64,000 bases of DNA from Marinobacter sp. es.048. GTDB lineage: Bacteria; Pseudomonadota; Gammaproteobacteria; Pseudomonadales; Oleiphilaceae. The DNA lies in the NCBI RefSeq assembly GCF_900188435.1, contig NZ_FYFA01000002.1, positions 434,001 to 498,000 on the forward strand, read 5' to 3'. Below the pieces are notes generated by a model. It ran no database searches and had not been told where the DNA came from. It saw nothing but the letters and a program-made list of their open reading frames with translations. The position numbers and the translations under genes were made by a program. This document shows, piece by piece, positions 1-10,921 of the stretch; position 1 is the stretch's first letter, and each line of letters starts with the position of its first letter.

Positions 1-1034
1 ACTACCTTGAAGTCTGTTATCTCCTCCTTCACGGCGAGCTCCCGAGCCCCGAAGAGAACCAGAAGTTCCACGACACCATCAAAAATCACACGATGCTGCA
101 CGACCAGATGCGGAACTTCTTCCAGGGTTTCCGTCGTGACGCACATCCGATGGCTATCATGTGCGGCGTGGTAGGCGCCTTATCTGCTTTCTATCATGGT
201 GAAATGGACGTTGCCAGCCAGGAGCAGCGGGAAATTACCGCGCATCGCCTGATTGCAAAAATGCCGACCATTGCTGCTTGGTGCTACAAATACGCCATCG
301 GCCAGCCTTTCATTTACCCGCGCAATGATCTCTCGTACTCCGAGAACTTCCTGCAGATGATGTTTGGCGTTCCCTGTGAGGAGTACAAGCCGAACCCGAT
401 CCTGGCCAAGGCCATGGACAAGATTTTCATCCTGCATGCGGATCATGAGCAGAACGCTTCAACGTCCACCGTGCGTCTGGCTGGCTCCACCGGTGCCAAC
501 CCCTACGCCTGTATTGCCTCCGGCATCGCTGCACTGTGGGGCCCTGCTCACGGCGGCGCAAACGAAGCAGTGCTTGATATGCTGGCCGAGATCGGCGACG
601 AATCCAACATCGAGAAATACATCGCCAAGGCCAAGGATAAAGACGATCCATTCCGCTTGATGGGCTTCGGCCACCGGGTTTACAAAAACTTCGACCCGCG
701 CGCCAAGGTCATGGCAGAGACCGCCCACGAGGTTCTGACGGAACTGGGCCTGGAGAACGACCCGCTGCTGAAGATCGCCCAGCGTCTCGAGAAGATCGCG
801 CTGGAAGACGAATACTTCGTCAAGCGCAAGCTCTACCCCAACGTGGATTTCTATTCCGGCCTGATCCTCAAGGCAATCGGAATCCCGACGTCTATGTTCA
901 CCGTTATCTTCGCCCTGTCGCGGACCATTGGCTGGTTCTCGCACTGGAACGAAATGGTCAGCGGCGACTACCGCATCGGCCGCCCTCGCCAGCTCTACAC
1001 CGGCTCGGATTCACGGGATTATCCTACCAAATAA
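1..1034 (+). CDS. gltA: citrate synthase, 3' part (start lies outside the window)
   Basis: Condenses oxaloacetate and acetyl-CoA to citrate, the entry step of the TCA cycle, in the cytoplasm. The frame is open from base 3 (Y-L-E-V-C-Y), so the ATG at 93 is internal and the N-terminal part is missing. Conserved hexameric type II citrate synthase motifs are visible: GPAHGGANE with an active-site His, GFGHRVYKN with the second His, NVDFYSG with the catalytic Asp, and the C-terminal RPRQLYTG. The stop is followed by a strong terminator. Identification is secure from these motifs. Confidence 0.96.
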   Translation, partial: YLEVCYLLLHGELPSPEENQKFHDTIKNHTMLHDQMRNFFQGFRRDAHPMAIMCGVVGALSAFYHGEMDVASQEQREITAHRLIAKMPTIAAWCYKYAIGQPFIYPRNDLSYSENFLQMMFGVPCEEYKPNPILAKAMDKIFILHADHEQNASTSTVRLAGSTGANPYACIASGIAALWGPAHGGANEAVLDMLAEIGDESNIEKYIAKAKDKDDPFRLMGFGHRVYKNFDPRAKVMAETAHEVLTELGLENDPLLKIAQRLEKIALEDEYFVKRKLYPNVDFYSGLILKAIGIPTSMFTVIFALSRTIGWFSHWNEMVSGDYRIGRPRQLYTGSDSRDYPTK

Positions 1035-1060
1035 GTCTGACTTTCCGGGTAAAGCACACA

Positions 1061-1087
1061 AAGGCCGCTGATTCAGCGGCCTTTTTT
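1061..1087 (+). terminator. rho-independent terminator after gltA
   Basis: Perfect 10-bp inverted repeat (AAGGCCGCTG / CAGCGGCCTT) with a 3-nt loop, followed by a T run. It lies 26 bases after the gltA stop. Confidence 0.9.
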
Positions 1088-1150
1088 ATTGCGTGCTGCC
1101 CTGCGCTTCTGTGCTAAGTTAACCCGACAAAAACACGAAAGGAGAAAGCA

Positions 1151-2023
1151 ATGACTACAGCAGCATTTATCGGCCTTGGCGTTATGGGCTTCCCGATGGC
1201 CGGCCACCTGGCCAAGGCAGGGCTCGACGTCCGGGTCTGGAACCGGACCTCCGCCAAAGCCGAGCAATGGGCCAATGAATACTCCGGAACCAGTTGCGGC
1301 ACCATTGCTGAAGCCGTTAAAGGGGCCGATATCGTGCTGACCTGTGTTGGAGCCGATACCGACCTGAAAGCGGTTTACGAAGGAGACGAAGGGATTCTCG
1401 TCAATGCCTCCGGGGGCGCAGTGCTGGTCGACCACACCACGGCTTCTGCCGGCATTGCCGAACATCTGGCCGATATCGCTCGGCAGAGGAAGATGGGGTT
1501 TGTTGATGCGCCCGTGTCCGGCGGTCAGCAAGGCGCAGAGAACGGCAAGCTGACCATTATGTGCGGAGGATCCGAACAGGACTACGCCAAAGCTGAACCG
1601 GTAATGACGCACTATGCCCGAGCGCTTAATCGAATGGGCCCGGCTGGCAGTGGCCAGAAAACCAAGATGGTAAACCAGATAGCCATCGCCGGTCTGGTAC
1701 AGGGGCTCTCGGAGGCCCTGCACTTCGCCGAGCAGGCCGAGCTGGATGTGGCAAAAGTGGTGGACGTTATTTCCAAGGGCGCTGCCCAGTCGTGGCAAAT
1801 GGAAAACCGTTCGGGAACCATGATTGCCGGAGAATTCGAGCACGGCTTTGCGGTTGACTGGATGCGGAAGGACCTGGGAATTTGCCTGGAAGAGGCAAGA
1901 AAAGTGAACGCGTCTCTGCCGGTTACCGCGTTGGTGGATCAGTTCTATGCAGACGTGCAGTCGATGGGTGGTAAACGCTGGGACACCTCATCGCTGATTC
2001 AGAGATTGAGGAAGTTTCGGTAG
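1151..2023 (+). CDS. NAD(P)-dependent beta-hydroxyacid dehydrogenase family oxidoreductase
   Basis: 290 residues, the normal length for the 3-hydroxyisobutyrate / tartronate semialdehyde reductase family. A Rossmann dinucleotide site GLGVMGFPMA is at residues 8-17. The substrate-site motif DAPVSGG is near 120 and the catalytic-Lys region GQKTKMVNQ is near 170. The C-terminal helical domain is complete. The start has an excellent ribosome site, AAAGGAGAAAGCA-ATG. The gene stands alone between two terminator-like hairpins, so context does not show the substrate. I would not choose between 3-hydroxyisobutyrate, tartronate semialdehyde and succinic semialdehyde. Confidence 0.9.
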   Translation: MTTAAFIGLGVMGFPMAGHLAKAGLDVRVWNRTSAKAEQWANEYSGTSCGTIAEAVKGADIVLTCVGADTDLKAVYEGDEGILVNASGGAVLVDHTTASAGIAEHLADIARQRKMGFVDAPVSGGQQGAENGKLTIMCGGSEQDYAKAEPVMTHYARALNRMGPAGSGQKTKMVNQIAIAGLVQGLSEALHFAEQAELDVAKVVDVISKGAAQSWQMENRSGTMIAGEFEHGFAVDWMRKDLGICLEEARKVNASLPVTALVDQFYADVQSMGGKRWDTSSLIQRLRKFR

Positions 2024-2035
2024 GCCTTTGAAAAC

Positions 2036-2063
2036 GGGTCAGATGAAAGCTTTCATCTGACCC
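2036..2063. repeat. perfect 28-bp palindrome, REP-like
   Basis: GGGTCAGATGAAAG is followed at once by its exact reverse complement, with no loop. It sits between the convergent ends of the oxidoreductase gene and topA. The GGGTCAGA core resembles REP/RAYT-type palindromes of gammaproteobacteria. It may also act as a weak terminator for topA, because a short T-rich tract (GTTTTC) follows on the minus strand. I saw only one copy in the window. Confidence 0.6.
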
Positions 2064-2077
2064 CGGCTCCATGAGTA

Positions 2078-4720
2078 CTACTTTTTCTTATCCTGTGGCT
2101 GCCATTTCCCGTTCACATACCACGCTGACCAGCCCGTCGCTTTGCCGTCCTTCTCGGACATGACGTACTGCTCCTTACTCTTCCGGCTGTAACGGATCAC
2201 CGTCGGGTTGCCCTCGGGGTCACGCTCGGGCGCGTCCATGAGGTAATCGTACTTCGGATCAACTTCCTTGCGGTGCGGTTTGATCTCCATCACCAGGGGC
2301 GGCCGCGTTTCCCGGTTTTTCGGGAACTTACTGGCGGCCAGGAACAATCCGGAGGCGCCGTCCCGAAGAACGTAGGTGTCATCTACCTTCTGGCACTGAA
2401 GCTCCGGCATAGGCACCGGGTCCATCTTGGGCGGGGCCGGCTCACCATTTTTCAGCAACTTACGGGTATTCTTGCACTCGGCATTGGTGCAACCGAAATA
2501 CTTCCCGAACCGTCCCGTTTTCAGCTGCATCTCGGAGCCGCACTTGTCACACTCCAGGGTCGGGCCATCGTAGCCCTTGATGCGGAACGTGCCCTTTTCA
2601 ACCTCGTAACCGGAGCAATCAGGGTTGTTACCACAAACGTGCAGTTTGCGGGTTTCGTCAACCAGATAGCTGTCCATGGCCGTGCCACACTTCGGACAAC
2701 GCCGCTTCTTGCGCAGCAGGCGGGTTTCACCCTCACCTTCCACATCATCGTCAGCGCTGACCACTTCATCACCGGAAACCAGATTAATGGTGGTCTTGCA
2801 ACGCTCTTTCGGCGGTAACGAATAACCGGAACAGCCGAGAAACACACCGGTGCTGGCAACACGAATCTGCATATTCCGACCACAGCTGGGACACGGAATA
2901 TCGGTTTCGGTGGGCTTATTGGCGCGCATCCCTCCGTCTTCACCACTCTCGGCTTTTTCCAGCTGCTGCCGGAACCGGCCATAAAAGTCATTTAGGACTT
3001 TCTTCCACTCGACATCACCTTCGGCAATCTCATCGAGCTCATCTTCCATCCTCGCGGTGAAGTCGAAGTCCATCAGGTTCGGGAAAGATTCCGACAGGCG
3101 TTCAGTGACAATCTCGCCCATCTTTTCGGCATAGAACCGACGGTTCTGCAGCCTCACGTACCCACGATCCTGAATCGTGGAAATGATCGAGGCATAGGTA
3201 GACGGCCGACCAATGCCCTGTTTTTCAAGCTCTTTGACCAGACTTGCCTCAGTATACCTGGGTGAAGGTTTCGTGAAGTGCTGACTGGGATCAAGCTTCT
3301 TGAGATCCAGTACTTCATCCACCTTGATATCGGGCAGAGCGATGTCTTCATCTTTCTTGGCAGCCTGGGGAGCCGCTTTCAGGAAACCGTCGAACTTGAT
3401 GATCCGGCCCCGGGTACGGAGCTCGTAATCGCCGTTGGCCACCACGATGGACGTGCTCAGGAATTCGGCATCGGACATCTGACAGGCAATAAACTGGCGC
3501 CAGATCAGGTCGTAGAGCTTCTCGGCATCCTTCTCAAGACCGCTGATATCCGCCGGACGACGGCTGACTTCGGTCGGACGAATGGCCTCGTGGGCCTCCT
3601 GAGCGCCCTCTTTGCTCCCGTAAACGCGGGGCTTCTCGGGCAGGTATTTGTCGCCAAACTGCTTTTCGATATAGGTCCGGCAACTGCTGATCGCATCCTG
3701 GCTCAGGTTGGTGGAGTCAGTACGCATATAGGTAATGAAACCCGCTTCATAGAGACGCTGGGCAAGCATCATTGTCTTCTTGACACTGAACCCCATACGG
3801 TTACTCGCTGCCTGCTGCAGCGTGGACGTAATAAACGGCGCTGAGGGGCGCGAACGCGTCGGTTTGTCTTCCCGCTTGGCGACCTTGAACGTGCCGGCCT
3901 TGAGGCTGCTGACGTGTTCACTGCTCTGCTGCTCGTTGACAGGTCGATACGGCTTGTCATCGTACCGGGTCACCTCAAAGCGGACCGGTTGATCAGCCTT
4001 GGCAGACGCAAGATCGGCGTGTAACTGCCAGAACTCCTCCGGAACAAACTTCCGGATTTCACGCTCCCGCTCGACGATCAGCCGCACGGCGACTGATTGC
4101 ACACGGCCGGCAGACAGGCCACGGGCAATCTTGGCCCAAAGCAGAGGCGACACCATATAGCCCACAACCCGATCGAGGAAGCGACGGGCCTGCTGGGCAT
4201 TCACACGGTTATTGTCCAGATTGCCAGGATCCTTGAAGGCCTCCTGGATCGCACGCTTGGTGATTTCGTTGAACACCACGCGTCGGTACTTCTCCGGTTC
4301 GCCACCAATGGTCTGCTGAAGGTGCCAGGCGATTGCCTCCCCTTCACGGTCCAAATCCGTTGCCAGATAGATATGGTCTGCTGATTTGGCCAGACGCTTG
4401 AGTTCGCTGACTACCTTCTCTTTGCCGGGAAGGATCTCGTAACGGGCGCTCCAGTCCTGGTCCGGGTCGACACCCATCCGGGCGACCAGCTGTTCACGGG
4501 ACTTGCGCTTTTTATGCACCGCCTTTTCTTCAGGGCTCATCTTCCGGGTGATAGCAGCCTGCTTTGCACGCTCCTTGGGATCGGACTGGGATCCGCTGCC
4601 ACTGACGGGAAGATCACGAATATGCCCGACGCTCGATTTGACGATAAAGTCAGAGCCCAGGTACTTGTTGATGGTCTTCGCTTTCGCTGGTGACTCGACA
4701 ATTACGAGACTTTTACCCAT
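2078..4720 (-). CDS. topA: DNA topoisomerase I
   Basis: Type IA topoisomerase that relaxes negative supercoils. The ATG at 4720 gives [17 protein letters not shown], matching the conserved family N-terminus. An in-frame codon at 4756 would add 12 unrelated residues. The Toprim domain is N-terminal. The active-site Tyr lies in [11 protein letters not shown]. Three C-terminal zinc-finger-like repeats follow (CPSCG...C...C, CPKCG...C...C, CDKCG...C...C), then a basic Lys-rich tail. About 880 residues, normal for the family. A clear promoter lies upstream. Confidence 0.97.
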   Translation of the reverse strand: MGKSLVIVESPAKAKTINKYLGSDFIVKSSVGHIRDLPVSGSGSQSDPKERAKQAAITRKMSPEEKAVHKKRKSREQLVARMGVDPDQDWSARYEILPGKEKVVSELKRLAKSADHIYLATDLDREGEAIAWHLQQTIGGEPEKYRRVVFNEITKRAIQEAFKDPGNLDNNRVNAQQARRFLDRVVGYMVSPLLWAKIARGLSAGRVQSVAVRLIVEREREIRKFVPEEFWQLHADLASAKADQPVRFEVTRYDDKPYRPVNEQQSSEHVSSLKAGTFKVAKREDKPTRSRPSAPFITSTLQQAASNRMGFSVKKTMMLAQRLYEAGFITYMRTDSTNLSQDAISSCRTYIEKQFGDKYLPEKPRVYGSKEGAQEAHEAIRPTEVSRRPADISGLEKDAEKLYDLIWRQFIACQMSDAEFLSTSIVVANGDYELRTRGRIIKFDGFLKAAPQAAKKDEDIALPDIKVDEVLDLKKLDPSQHFTKPSPRYTEASLVKELEKQGIGRPSTYASIISTIQDRGYVRLQNRRFYAEKMGEIVTERLSESFPNLMDFDFTARMEDELDEIAEGDVEWKKVLNDFYGRFRQQLEKAESGEDGGMRANKPTETDIPCPSCGRNMQIRVASTGVFLGCSGYSLPPKERCKTTINLVSGDEVVSADDDVEGEGETRLLRKKRRCPKCGTAMDSYLVDETRKLHVCGNNPDCSGYEVEKGTFRIKGYDGPTLECDKCGSEMQLKTGRFGKYFGCTNAECKNTRKLLKNGEPAPPKMDPVPMPELQCQKVDDTYVLRDGASGLFLAASKFPKNRETRPPLVMEIKPHRKEVDPKYDYLMDAPERDPEGNPTVIRYSRKSKEQYVMSEKDGKATGWSAWYVNGKWQPQDKKK

Positions 4721-4822
4721 ATCGGAATTCTGTATCCTTGGCGATAAATCGGTCAATTAATCAGCAAACCGTAAACTCGCTGTAAAATCAGTCGGCTAGA
4801 AAACACACATACGCCGCCATCT

Positions 4823-4851
4823 TGTATAGGCTCACTGTTTTACAGGGTCAA
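4823..4851 (-). promoter_or_regulatory. sigma-70-type promoter of topA
   Basis: On the minus strand TTGACC (4851-4846) is separated by exactly 17 bases from TATACA (4828-4823). Transcription would start near 4816, leaving a leader of about 95 bases before the topA ATG. Confidence 0.7.
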
Positions 4852-4929
4852 GAATAGCAAGACAACCCATTCTTTTGTTTCAATCCTGCTTTTTTTCACA
4901 TTCGGGAACCCTGTTGGGGCCGCCCGCTG

Positions 4930-4960
4930 AAACAGAAAGGCCCGGCATTTGCCGGGCCTT
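4930..4960 (-). terminator. terminator after fadBA
   Basis: Inverted repeat AAGGCCCGGC / GCCGGGCCTT (4937-4946 and 4951-4960) with a 4-nt loop. On the minus strand it is followed by TTTCTGTTTC, just downstream of the fadA stop. Confidence 0.8.
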
Positions 4961-4992
4961 CTGAAACCGCTTGCTGCAATCTGGTTAACGGA

Positions 4993-6195
<1,203 letters not shown>

Positions 6196-6201
6196 TCAGG
6201 G

Positions 6202-8349
6202 TTAGCCAAAGAACTTTTCGCCAGTCTTGGCCATTTCACGCAGCTTCTCGGTCGGGTGATAAAGAGGACCAAGGTCTGCAAACTTGTCTGCGAGTTCGAC
6301 GAACTTGTCCACACCCATATCGTCGATATAGCGCAGGGCACCACCACGGAATGGCGGGAAGCCGATACCGAAGATCAAGCCCATGTCTGCATCGGCGGGG
6401 TCTTCAACAATGCCGTCTTCCAGGCAGCGAACGGTTTCCAGGCACAAAGGCAGCATCATACGGGCGATGATGTCTTCGTCACTGAAATCGTTCTTACCCT
6501 GAACAACCGGTTCAAGCAACTTGTAGGTTTCTTCGTCGACAACCTTTTTCTGCTTGCCCTTGCGGTCCAGTTCATACTTGTAAAAGCCCTTGTCGTTCTT
6601 CTGTCCGTAACGGTTGTTATCGAACATCACATCAATGGCGGTTGTACCTTCATGCTTCATGCGATCCGGGAAGCCATCTGCCATCACTTCACCGGCGTGC
6701 TTACCGGTATCCATGCCGACAACGTCCAGCAGATACGCAGGGCCCATGGGCCACCCGAACTTTTCCATAACCTTGTCAACGTGCTGGAAGTCAGCACCGT
6801 CACGTACCAGGCCGATAAAGCCGCCGAAGTAAGGGAACAGAACACGGTTTACCAGGAACCCCGGGCAATCGTTAACAACGATCGGGGTCTTGCCCATGGC
6901 CTTGGCATAGGCAACGGTGGTCGCGATGGCGCGATCACTGGTCTTCTCGCCACGGATTACCTCAACCAGCGGCATCATGTGCACCGGGTTGAAGAAGTGC
7001 ATGCCACAGAAGTTTTCCGGACGCTTCAGGTTCTTCGCCAGAAGATCAATGGAAATCGTCGAGGTGTTGGAAGTCAGGATGGCGTCGTCACGAACCGCAT
7101 CTTCGGTTTCACGCAGAACCGCATCTTTCACCTTCGGGTTTTCAACAACCGCTTCAACCACCAGATCGACGTTCTTGAAATCGCCGTAGTTCAGGGTCGG
7201 CGTGATGCTATTGAGCACGTCGGCCATCTGATCCGGCTTCATCTTGCCTTTTTCAACACGCTTGGACAGAAGCTTCTTGGCTTCCTTCAGGCCCAGGGCG
7301 ATACCGTCCTGATTGATGTCCTTCATGATGATCGGCGTGCCTTTCAGGGCAGACTGAAATGCAACACCACCACCCATAATACCGGCACCCAAAACGGCAG
7401 CCAGGTTCACGTCGTTGGCTTCTTTTTCCCAGGCCTTGGCTTTCTTCTTGAGTTCCTGGTCGTTCAGGAACAGGCCCACCAGGCACGCCGCAACGTTGGT
7501 TTTGGCCATCTTGGCGAAGCCTTTGGCTTCCACTTCGATCGCCTTGTCACGGGTCATACCGGCATGCTTCTGCATGACCTTGATGGCCTCGACAGGCGCC
7601 GGGTAGTTCTTGCCAGCCTTACCGGCAACGAATGCCTTGGAGATCTCGAACGCCATCATGCTTTCCATGGCATTGAGCTTGATCTTGCCCTTCTTCTCTT
7701 CGCGACGGGCTTCGTGGTCCAGCTTGCCTTCGTTGCACTGGTTGATAACGGCAACAGCAGCATCAACAAGCTTGTCGGACTCAAGCACAGCATCCACAGC
7801 GCCGACTTTCAGAGCCACATCTGCACGGTTCTCAGTACCACCGCTGATCCACTCAACGGCATTGTCCACACCCACCAGACGGGACAGACGCACGGTACCG
7901 CCGAAACCCGGGAAAATGCCCAGCTTCACTTCCGGCAGACCAACCTTGGCCTTTTTGTCCATCACCCGGTAGTCGGTTGCCAGACACATCTCGAAACCGC
8001 CACCCAGCGCCATACCGTTGATCGCGGTAACGGTGGGGAACGGCAGATCTTCAACAGCGTTGAAGACTTCGTTGGCCTTGAGGTTGTTGGCTACCAGATC
8101 TTCTTCGGAGCCGGCGAACAGCTCGGTGAATTCGGTAATATCGGCACCAACAATGAAGCTGTCCTTGGAGCTGGTCACTACCAGACCCTTCAGGTTCTTC
8201 TGCGCTTTCAGTGCGTCAGTCGCGGAGCGGAGCTCTTCAATAGTAAGACGGTTGAACTTGTTTACTGACTCGCCCTGCAAGTCGAAGTTCAACTGAGCGA
8301 TCCCGCCTTCGATCTCTTTAACCGTGATGGCTTTACCTTCGTAAATCAT
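6202..8349 (-). CDS. fadB: fatty-acid oxidation complex alpha subunit (enoyl-CoA hydratase / 3-hydroxyacyl-CoA dehydrogenase)
   Basis: 715 residues from the ATG at 8349 (MIYEGKAIT), preceded by GGAG at 8-base spacing. An in-frame TTG one codon earlier is not needed. The N-terminal crotonase domain has [13 protein letters not shown] and [14 protein letters not shown]. The dehydrogenase half begins at [12 protein letters not shown], near residue 320, and contains the SNTSTISI and [12 protein letters not shown] motifs. Length and domain order match FadB. First gene of fadBA. The palindrome at 8466-8485 is a likely operator. Confidence 0.96.
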   Translation of the reverse strand: MIYEGKAITVKEIEGGIAQLNFDLQGESVNKFNRLTIEELRSATDALKAQKNLKGLVVTSSKDSFIVGADITEFTELFAGSEEDLVANNLKANEVFNAVEDLPFPTVTAINGMALGGGFEMCLATDYRVMDKKAKVGLPEVKLGIFPGFGGTVRLSRLVGVDNAVEWISGGTENRADVALKVGAVDAVLESDKLVDAAVAVINQCNEGKLDHEARREEKKGKIKLNAMESMMAFEISKAFVAGKAGKNYPAPVEAIKVMQKHAGMTRDKAIEVEAKGFAKMAKTNVAACLVGLFLNDQELKKKAKAWEKEANDVNLAAVLGAGIMGGGVAFQSALKGTPIIMKDINQDGIALGLKEAKKLLSKRVEKGKMKPDQMADVLNSITPTLNYGDFKNVDLVVEAVVENPKVKDAVLRETEDAVRDDAILTSNTSTISIDLLAKNLKRPENFCGMHFFNPVHMMPLVEVIRGEKTSDRAIATTVAYAKAMGKTPIVVNDCPGFLVNRVLFPYFGGFIGLVRDGADFQHVDKVMEKFGWPMGPAYLLDVVGMDTGKHAGEVMADGFPDRMKHEGTTAIDVMFDNNRYGQKNDKGFYKYELDRKGKQKKVVDEETYKLLEPVVQGKNDFSDEDIIARMMLPLCLETVRCLEDGIVEDPADADMGLIFGIGFPPFRGGALRYIDDMGVDKFVELADKFADLGPLYHPTEKLREMAKTGEKFFG

Positions 8350-8785
8350 CAACTGATCTCCAGTCTGTGTTTGGAACTGCTTCCAACCGGGCGGTACTTT
8401 TGGTTTACCGGCGCGGCTGTTTGTGCAGCGAGATTTCGGTCACTGCCCGACCATTCGATCCAAAAATTCATACAGTCGTTTGAATCGTGAGGGCACACGA
8501 TGAAAAAAAACGGCGCATTTGTCAATTTGTTTCTTTCGGGAGGGCTGCAAAAGTCCCCGAAATACCGGGGGCAACCGAAGAAAATTGGAGCGGAATTGTT
8601 ATATTTCAGTGAACTGGAAGCCACTGTTCAGAAAAAACCGGAACTTCGTCACGCAAATTTCAAAGTTATTTACATTTACGGGCAACAACGCCGCCAAAAC
8701 TGCTTGATTGGCTGACAGAGTTACTTTACCTTCGATCTACGACTTTGGTCCACAATAATAAAACCGCATTACGGAGACCCATCCG
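8350..8785. other. 436-base divergent intergenic region between fadB and a secreted-protein gene
   Basis: No convincing gene is present. Short frames here lack ribosome sites and recognisable sequence. The region must hold the fadBA promoter and the promoter of the rightward gene at 8786. The only clear element I see is the PsrA-like inverted repeat at 8466-8485. Confidence 0.6.
8466..8485 (-). promoter_or_regulatory. PsrA/FadR-like operator upstream of fadBA
   Basis: On the minus strand ATTCAAAC-GACT-GTATGAAT is an inverted repeat with 8-bp arms (one mismatch) and a 4-base spacer. The core CAAAC-N4-GTATG is close to the known Pseudomonas PsrA consensus (G/C)AAAC-N2-4-GTTT(G/C). It lies about 117 bases before the fadB ATG. 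PsrA is a TetR-family repressor of fadBA released by long-chain fatty acids. Its presence in this genome is an inference. Confidence 0.5.
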
Positions 8786-9604
8786 ATGAAAGACGCAAAC
8801 CTGCGGATACGCTCCCTCGTAGCCGCACTTACTCTCCTTGCACTTACGTCCATGGGTGCCCGCGCCCAGGAGAGCGCCGATGGATTCCTCTCCGATCTTC
8901 ACAATTTCCGGGTCAGTAACTATATGGCTCTGGATGCCTACTACCGTTTCAGCGGAACCGGAGACACCGATACCCTGAACGAGATTGTGCAGGGTATCAA
9001 CTCGGCAAATGACTCCATGAACTCCATTGCTGGCAGCGATTCCGGCGTACTGTCAGGCGAAGATGTTGAAGGGCTGAATCAGGAGTTCGACAAATTCAAG
9101 AACCTGATGCGCGACAACATCAACGATGTGCGCAACCAGGGTTATCCCGATCTGCGCCTGGTCTCCGACATGGCCAACCAGGCACTGACCATGAGCGATA
9201 AAGCCACTGAACTATACCGGGTGGCCCAGAAAAGCTCCCAGACCGATACCAATCCGAGGGTTGAAGCCGCCCGCTCTGCTGCCGTAAAGATGGCCCAGAT
9301 GATGGCCAAGTACTCGGTGAGGACTAATTCCTCCGTCGCCCAGACCTTCCAGGGCTCTTCTACCGAAACCCCGCTGGACGAACAGGCCCGGGAGCTGGAT
9401 CAGCTACTGGCATCAGTTATACAGGGCCAGGGGACACCGGAACTTAAAGCGGCACTTAACGATATCTCATCCAAGTGGCAGTTCATCCGCGGCTCCTACA
9501 TTAATTACAACGAAAACAACGTAGGCTTTGTGATCGACCGGTACTCCAAGGGCATTCTCAAGGGGCTTGCCACAACCATTGAGCTCCTCCAGGGTAACGC
9601 CTGA
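8786..9604 (+). CDS. secreted helical protein of unknown function
   Basis: 272 residues. A classical signal peptide is visible: basic start (KDANLRIRS), hydrophobic stretch about residues 10-24, and probable cleavage after ARA at about 27. The mature part is rich in Ala, Asn, Ser and Gln, with few Cys and no membrane segment. It looks mostly alpha-helical, somewhat like the four-helix sensor domains of PilJ-type chemoreceptors, but this resemblance is by eye only. It stands alone, divergent from fadB, with its own terminator. I do not recognise the family. Confidence 0.75.
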   Translation: MKDANLRIRSLVAALTLLALTSMGARAQESADGFLSDLHNFRVSNYMALDAYYRFSGTGDTDTLNEIVQGINSANDSMNSIAGSDSGVLSGEDVEGLNQEFDKFKNLMRDNINDVRNQGYPDLRLVSDMANQALTMSDKATELYRVAQKSSQTDTNPRVEAARSAAVKMAQMMAKYSVRTNSSVAQTFQGSSTETPLDEQARELDQLLASVIQGQGTPELKAALNDISSKWQFIRGSYINYNENNVGFVIDRYSKGILKGLATTIELLQGNA

Positions 9605-9618
9605 CCACCTGACCTCTT

Positions 9619-9655
9619 TTTTCTGGCAGGCGTAATTGCCTGCCAGAAAAGCATT
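9619..9655. terminator. bidirectional terminator
   Basis: Perfect 13-bp arms TTTTCTGGCAGGC / GCCTGCCAGAAAA (9619-9631 and 9638-9650) with a 6-base loop. A and T runs on the arms let it work in both directions. It ends the secreted-protein gene. Confidence 0.85.
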
Positions 9656-9760
9656 TTTCCGCCTCCGTTTTTGATACCCGTCAGTTTCGCGCTACACTTT
9701 CCCGACCGGATTTAAGGTACTATCCTCAGAACAATACCCCGCGTGCGAAGGAGCTATACG

Positions 9761-10192
9761 ATGTCTGCCTATAAAAAGATGCTTGTTGCCATTGACCTCA
9801 CCGAAGAAGCCCCGCAGGTGCTGAACAAGGCAAAAGCCATCAGTGAAGCCCACGGAGCCGAGCTGATGCTGGTCCACGTGGTTGAGCCTGTCGGATATGC
9901 CTATGGTGGCGATATCCCGATGGACCTTACGGAACTGCAGGACCAACTCGACAAAGCGGCCCGCGAACAGCTGGGAACCTACGGCGATCAGTACGGTGTG
10001 GCAAAGAACAATCAGGTGGTGACGGTCGGACGTCCGGAGTCTGAAATTCACAGGCTCGCCAAGGAACAGGAAGTGGACCTGGTCATCGTCGGCAGTCATG
10101 GACGCAAGGGTTTCCAGCTGTTGCTGGGCTCAACCGCCAACGGCGTTCTACATGGAACCGAATGCGATGTTCTGGCCGTTCGCATTCATTAA
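9761..10192 (+). CDS. universal stress protein, UspA family
   Basis: 143 residues from the ATG at 9761, which has GAAGGAG at 7-base spacing. A GTG at 9743 would add six residues and overlap this ribosome site. Single Usp domain: N-terminal MLVAIDLTEEA, and the ATP-binding signature G-S-H-G-R-K-G...LLGSTANGVL near the C-terminus (G-2x-G-9x-GS). Likely an ATP-binding stress protein of the cytoplasm; its exact role is unknown. Monocistronic by its surroundings. Confidence 0.93.
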   Translation: MSAYKKMLVAIDLTEEAPQVLNKAKAISEAHGAELMLVHVVEPVGYAYGGDIPMDLTELQDQLDKAAREQLGTYGDQYGVAKNNQVVTVGRPESEIHRLAKEQEVDLVIVGSHGRKGFQLLLGSTANGVLHGTECDVLAVRIH

Positions 10193-10202
10193 GGTTTGGC
10201 CA

Positions 10203-10232
10203 ACAAAAAGGCCCGGGCATGGACCCGGGCCT
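10203..10232 (-). terminator. terminator of the minus-strand uup operon
   Basis: Inverted repeat AGGCCCGGG / CCCGGGCCT (10209-10217 and 10224-10232). Read on the minus strand, a TTTTTG tract follows. It lies just downstream of the DUF6901-type gene. Confidence 0.75.
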
Positions 10233-10252
10233 ACTGAGAGAGAAAGCCGCGA

Positions 10253-10921
10253 TCAGCCCCCTTCCCCCTCCATTTTCGCCTCAAGTTTGCGAAGCTGACT
10301 TTCCAGCGAGAAACTGACACTCGAGGCCATCGAAAAGAAGTTCAGTAGTGCCTTCAGATTGCTGTCACCCTTGCAGACTGAGTGAATTCTCTGCCACAGG
10401 GCCTGGTTGACCAGCTGCAGCCTCTGGTTCCTTTCCACCAGCCCCTTCAACTCCCAGTCTGGCGTCTGATGATTCCGTTTCGCAAAGTATTGCTGCAACA
10501 GGTAGTGGGAAACGCTGCGCATAATGAATTCATCGGTGTTTGCGAACGGCAGATGATGAACGGCCATGGGCTTGAGCTCTGACAGAACCGGGCACCCGCT
10601 GGTCGCCATTTTCAGCCCGAGCAACGATCGAAGCGCCTCCTCGAGGGCCGTCTGCTTCTCATAGCTTCGACGATCATCGGTTACCTTTACTTCCACCTTC
10701 TGGTAGGCGTCCTCATCCCGAAAGGCCTCCACCACCGGCAGTATCTCGGTTGCCGCGGGACAATGGGATGATTCGGAAGCCTTCAAAGGACAGTTGCTAC
10801 ACTGGCAGTGTTCCAGCTGTGTCCACGACGGAAGTTTCCCGGAAGGCCGCGACGGCTTGTCCGTTACCTTGAACTCAACCGTACGACCGTCCTGAAATCT
10901 GAAATCGTAATGTACATTCAT
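10253..10921 (-). CDS. Cys-rich protein, DUF6901-type, coupled to uup
   Basis: 222 residues from the ATG at 10921, which overlaps the uup stop as ATGA. This start is preferred over the in-frame codon at 10951. An N-terminal cluster C-x-C-x2-C-x9-C (HCQCSNCPL ... HCPAA) is near residues 37-53. A second motif MATSGCPVL and the run AVHHLPF lie near the middle. The C-terminal part is helical. The pattern matches what I recall as DUF6901. The Cys/His set could bind a metal or Fe-S cluster (inference). No enzyme motif is visible and the function is unknown. Translational coupling to an ABC-F gene is the only contextual clue. Confidence 0.8.
   Translation of the reverse strand: MNVHYDFRFQDGRTVEFKVTDKPSRPSGKLPSWTQLEHCQCSNCPLKASESSHCPAATEILPVVEAFRDEDAYQKVEVKVTDDRRSYEKQTALEEALRSLLGLKMATSGCPVLSELKPMAVHHLPFANTDEFIMRSVSHYLLQQYFAKRNHQTPDWELKGLVERNQRLQLVNQALWQRIHSVCKGDSNLKALLNFFSMASSVSFSLESQLRKLEAKMEGEGG

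Noticed and set aside
8500..8715. Short plus-strand frames in the fadB upstream gap
   Set aside because: They are rich in Lys, Asn and Gln, have no ribosome site and show no conserved features. More likely regulatory DNA.
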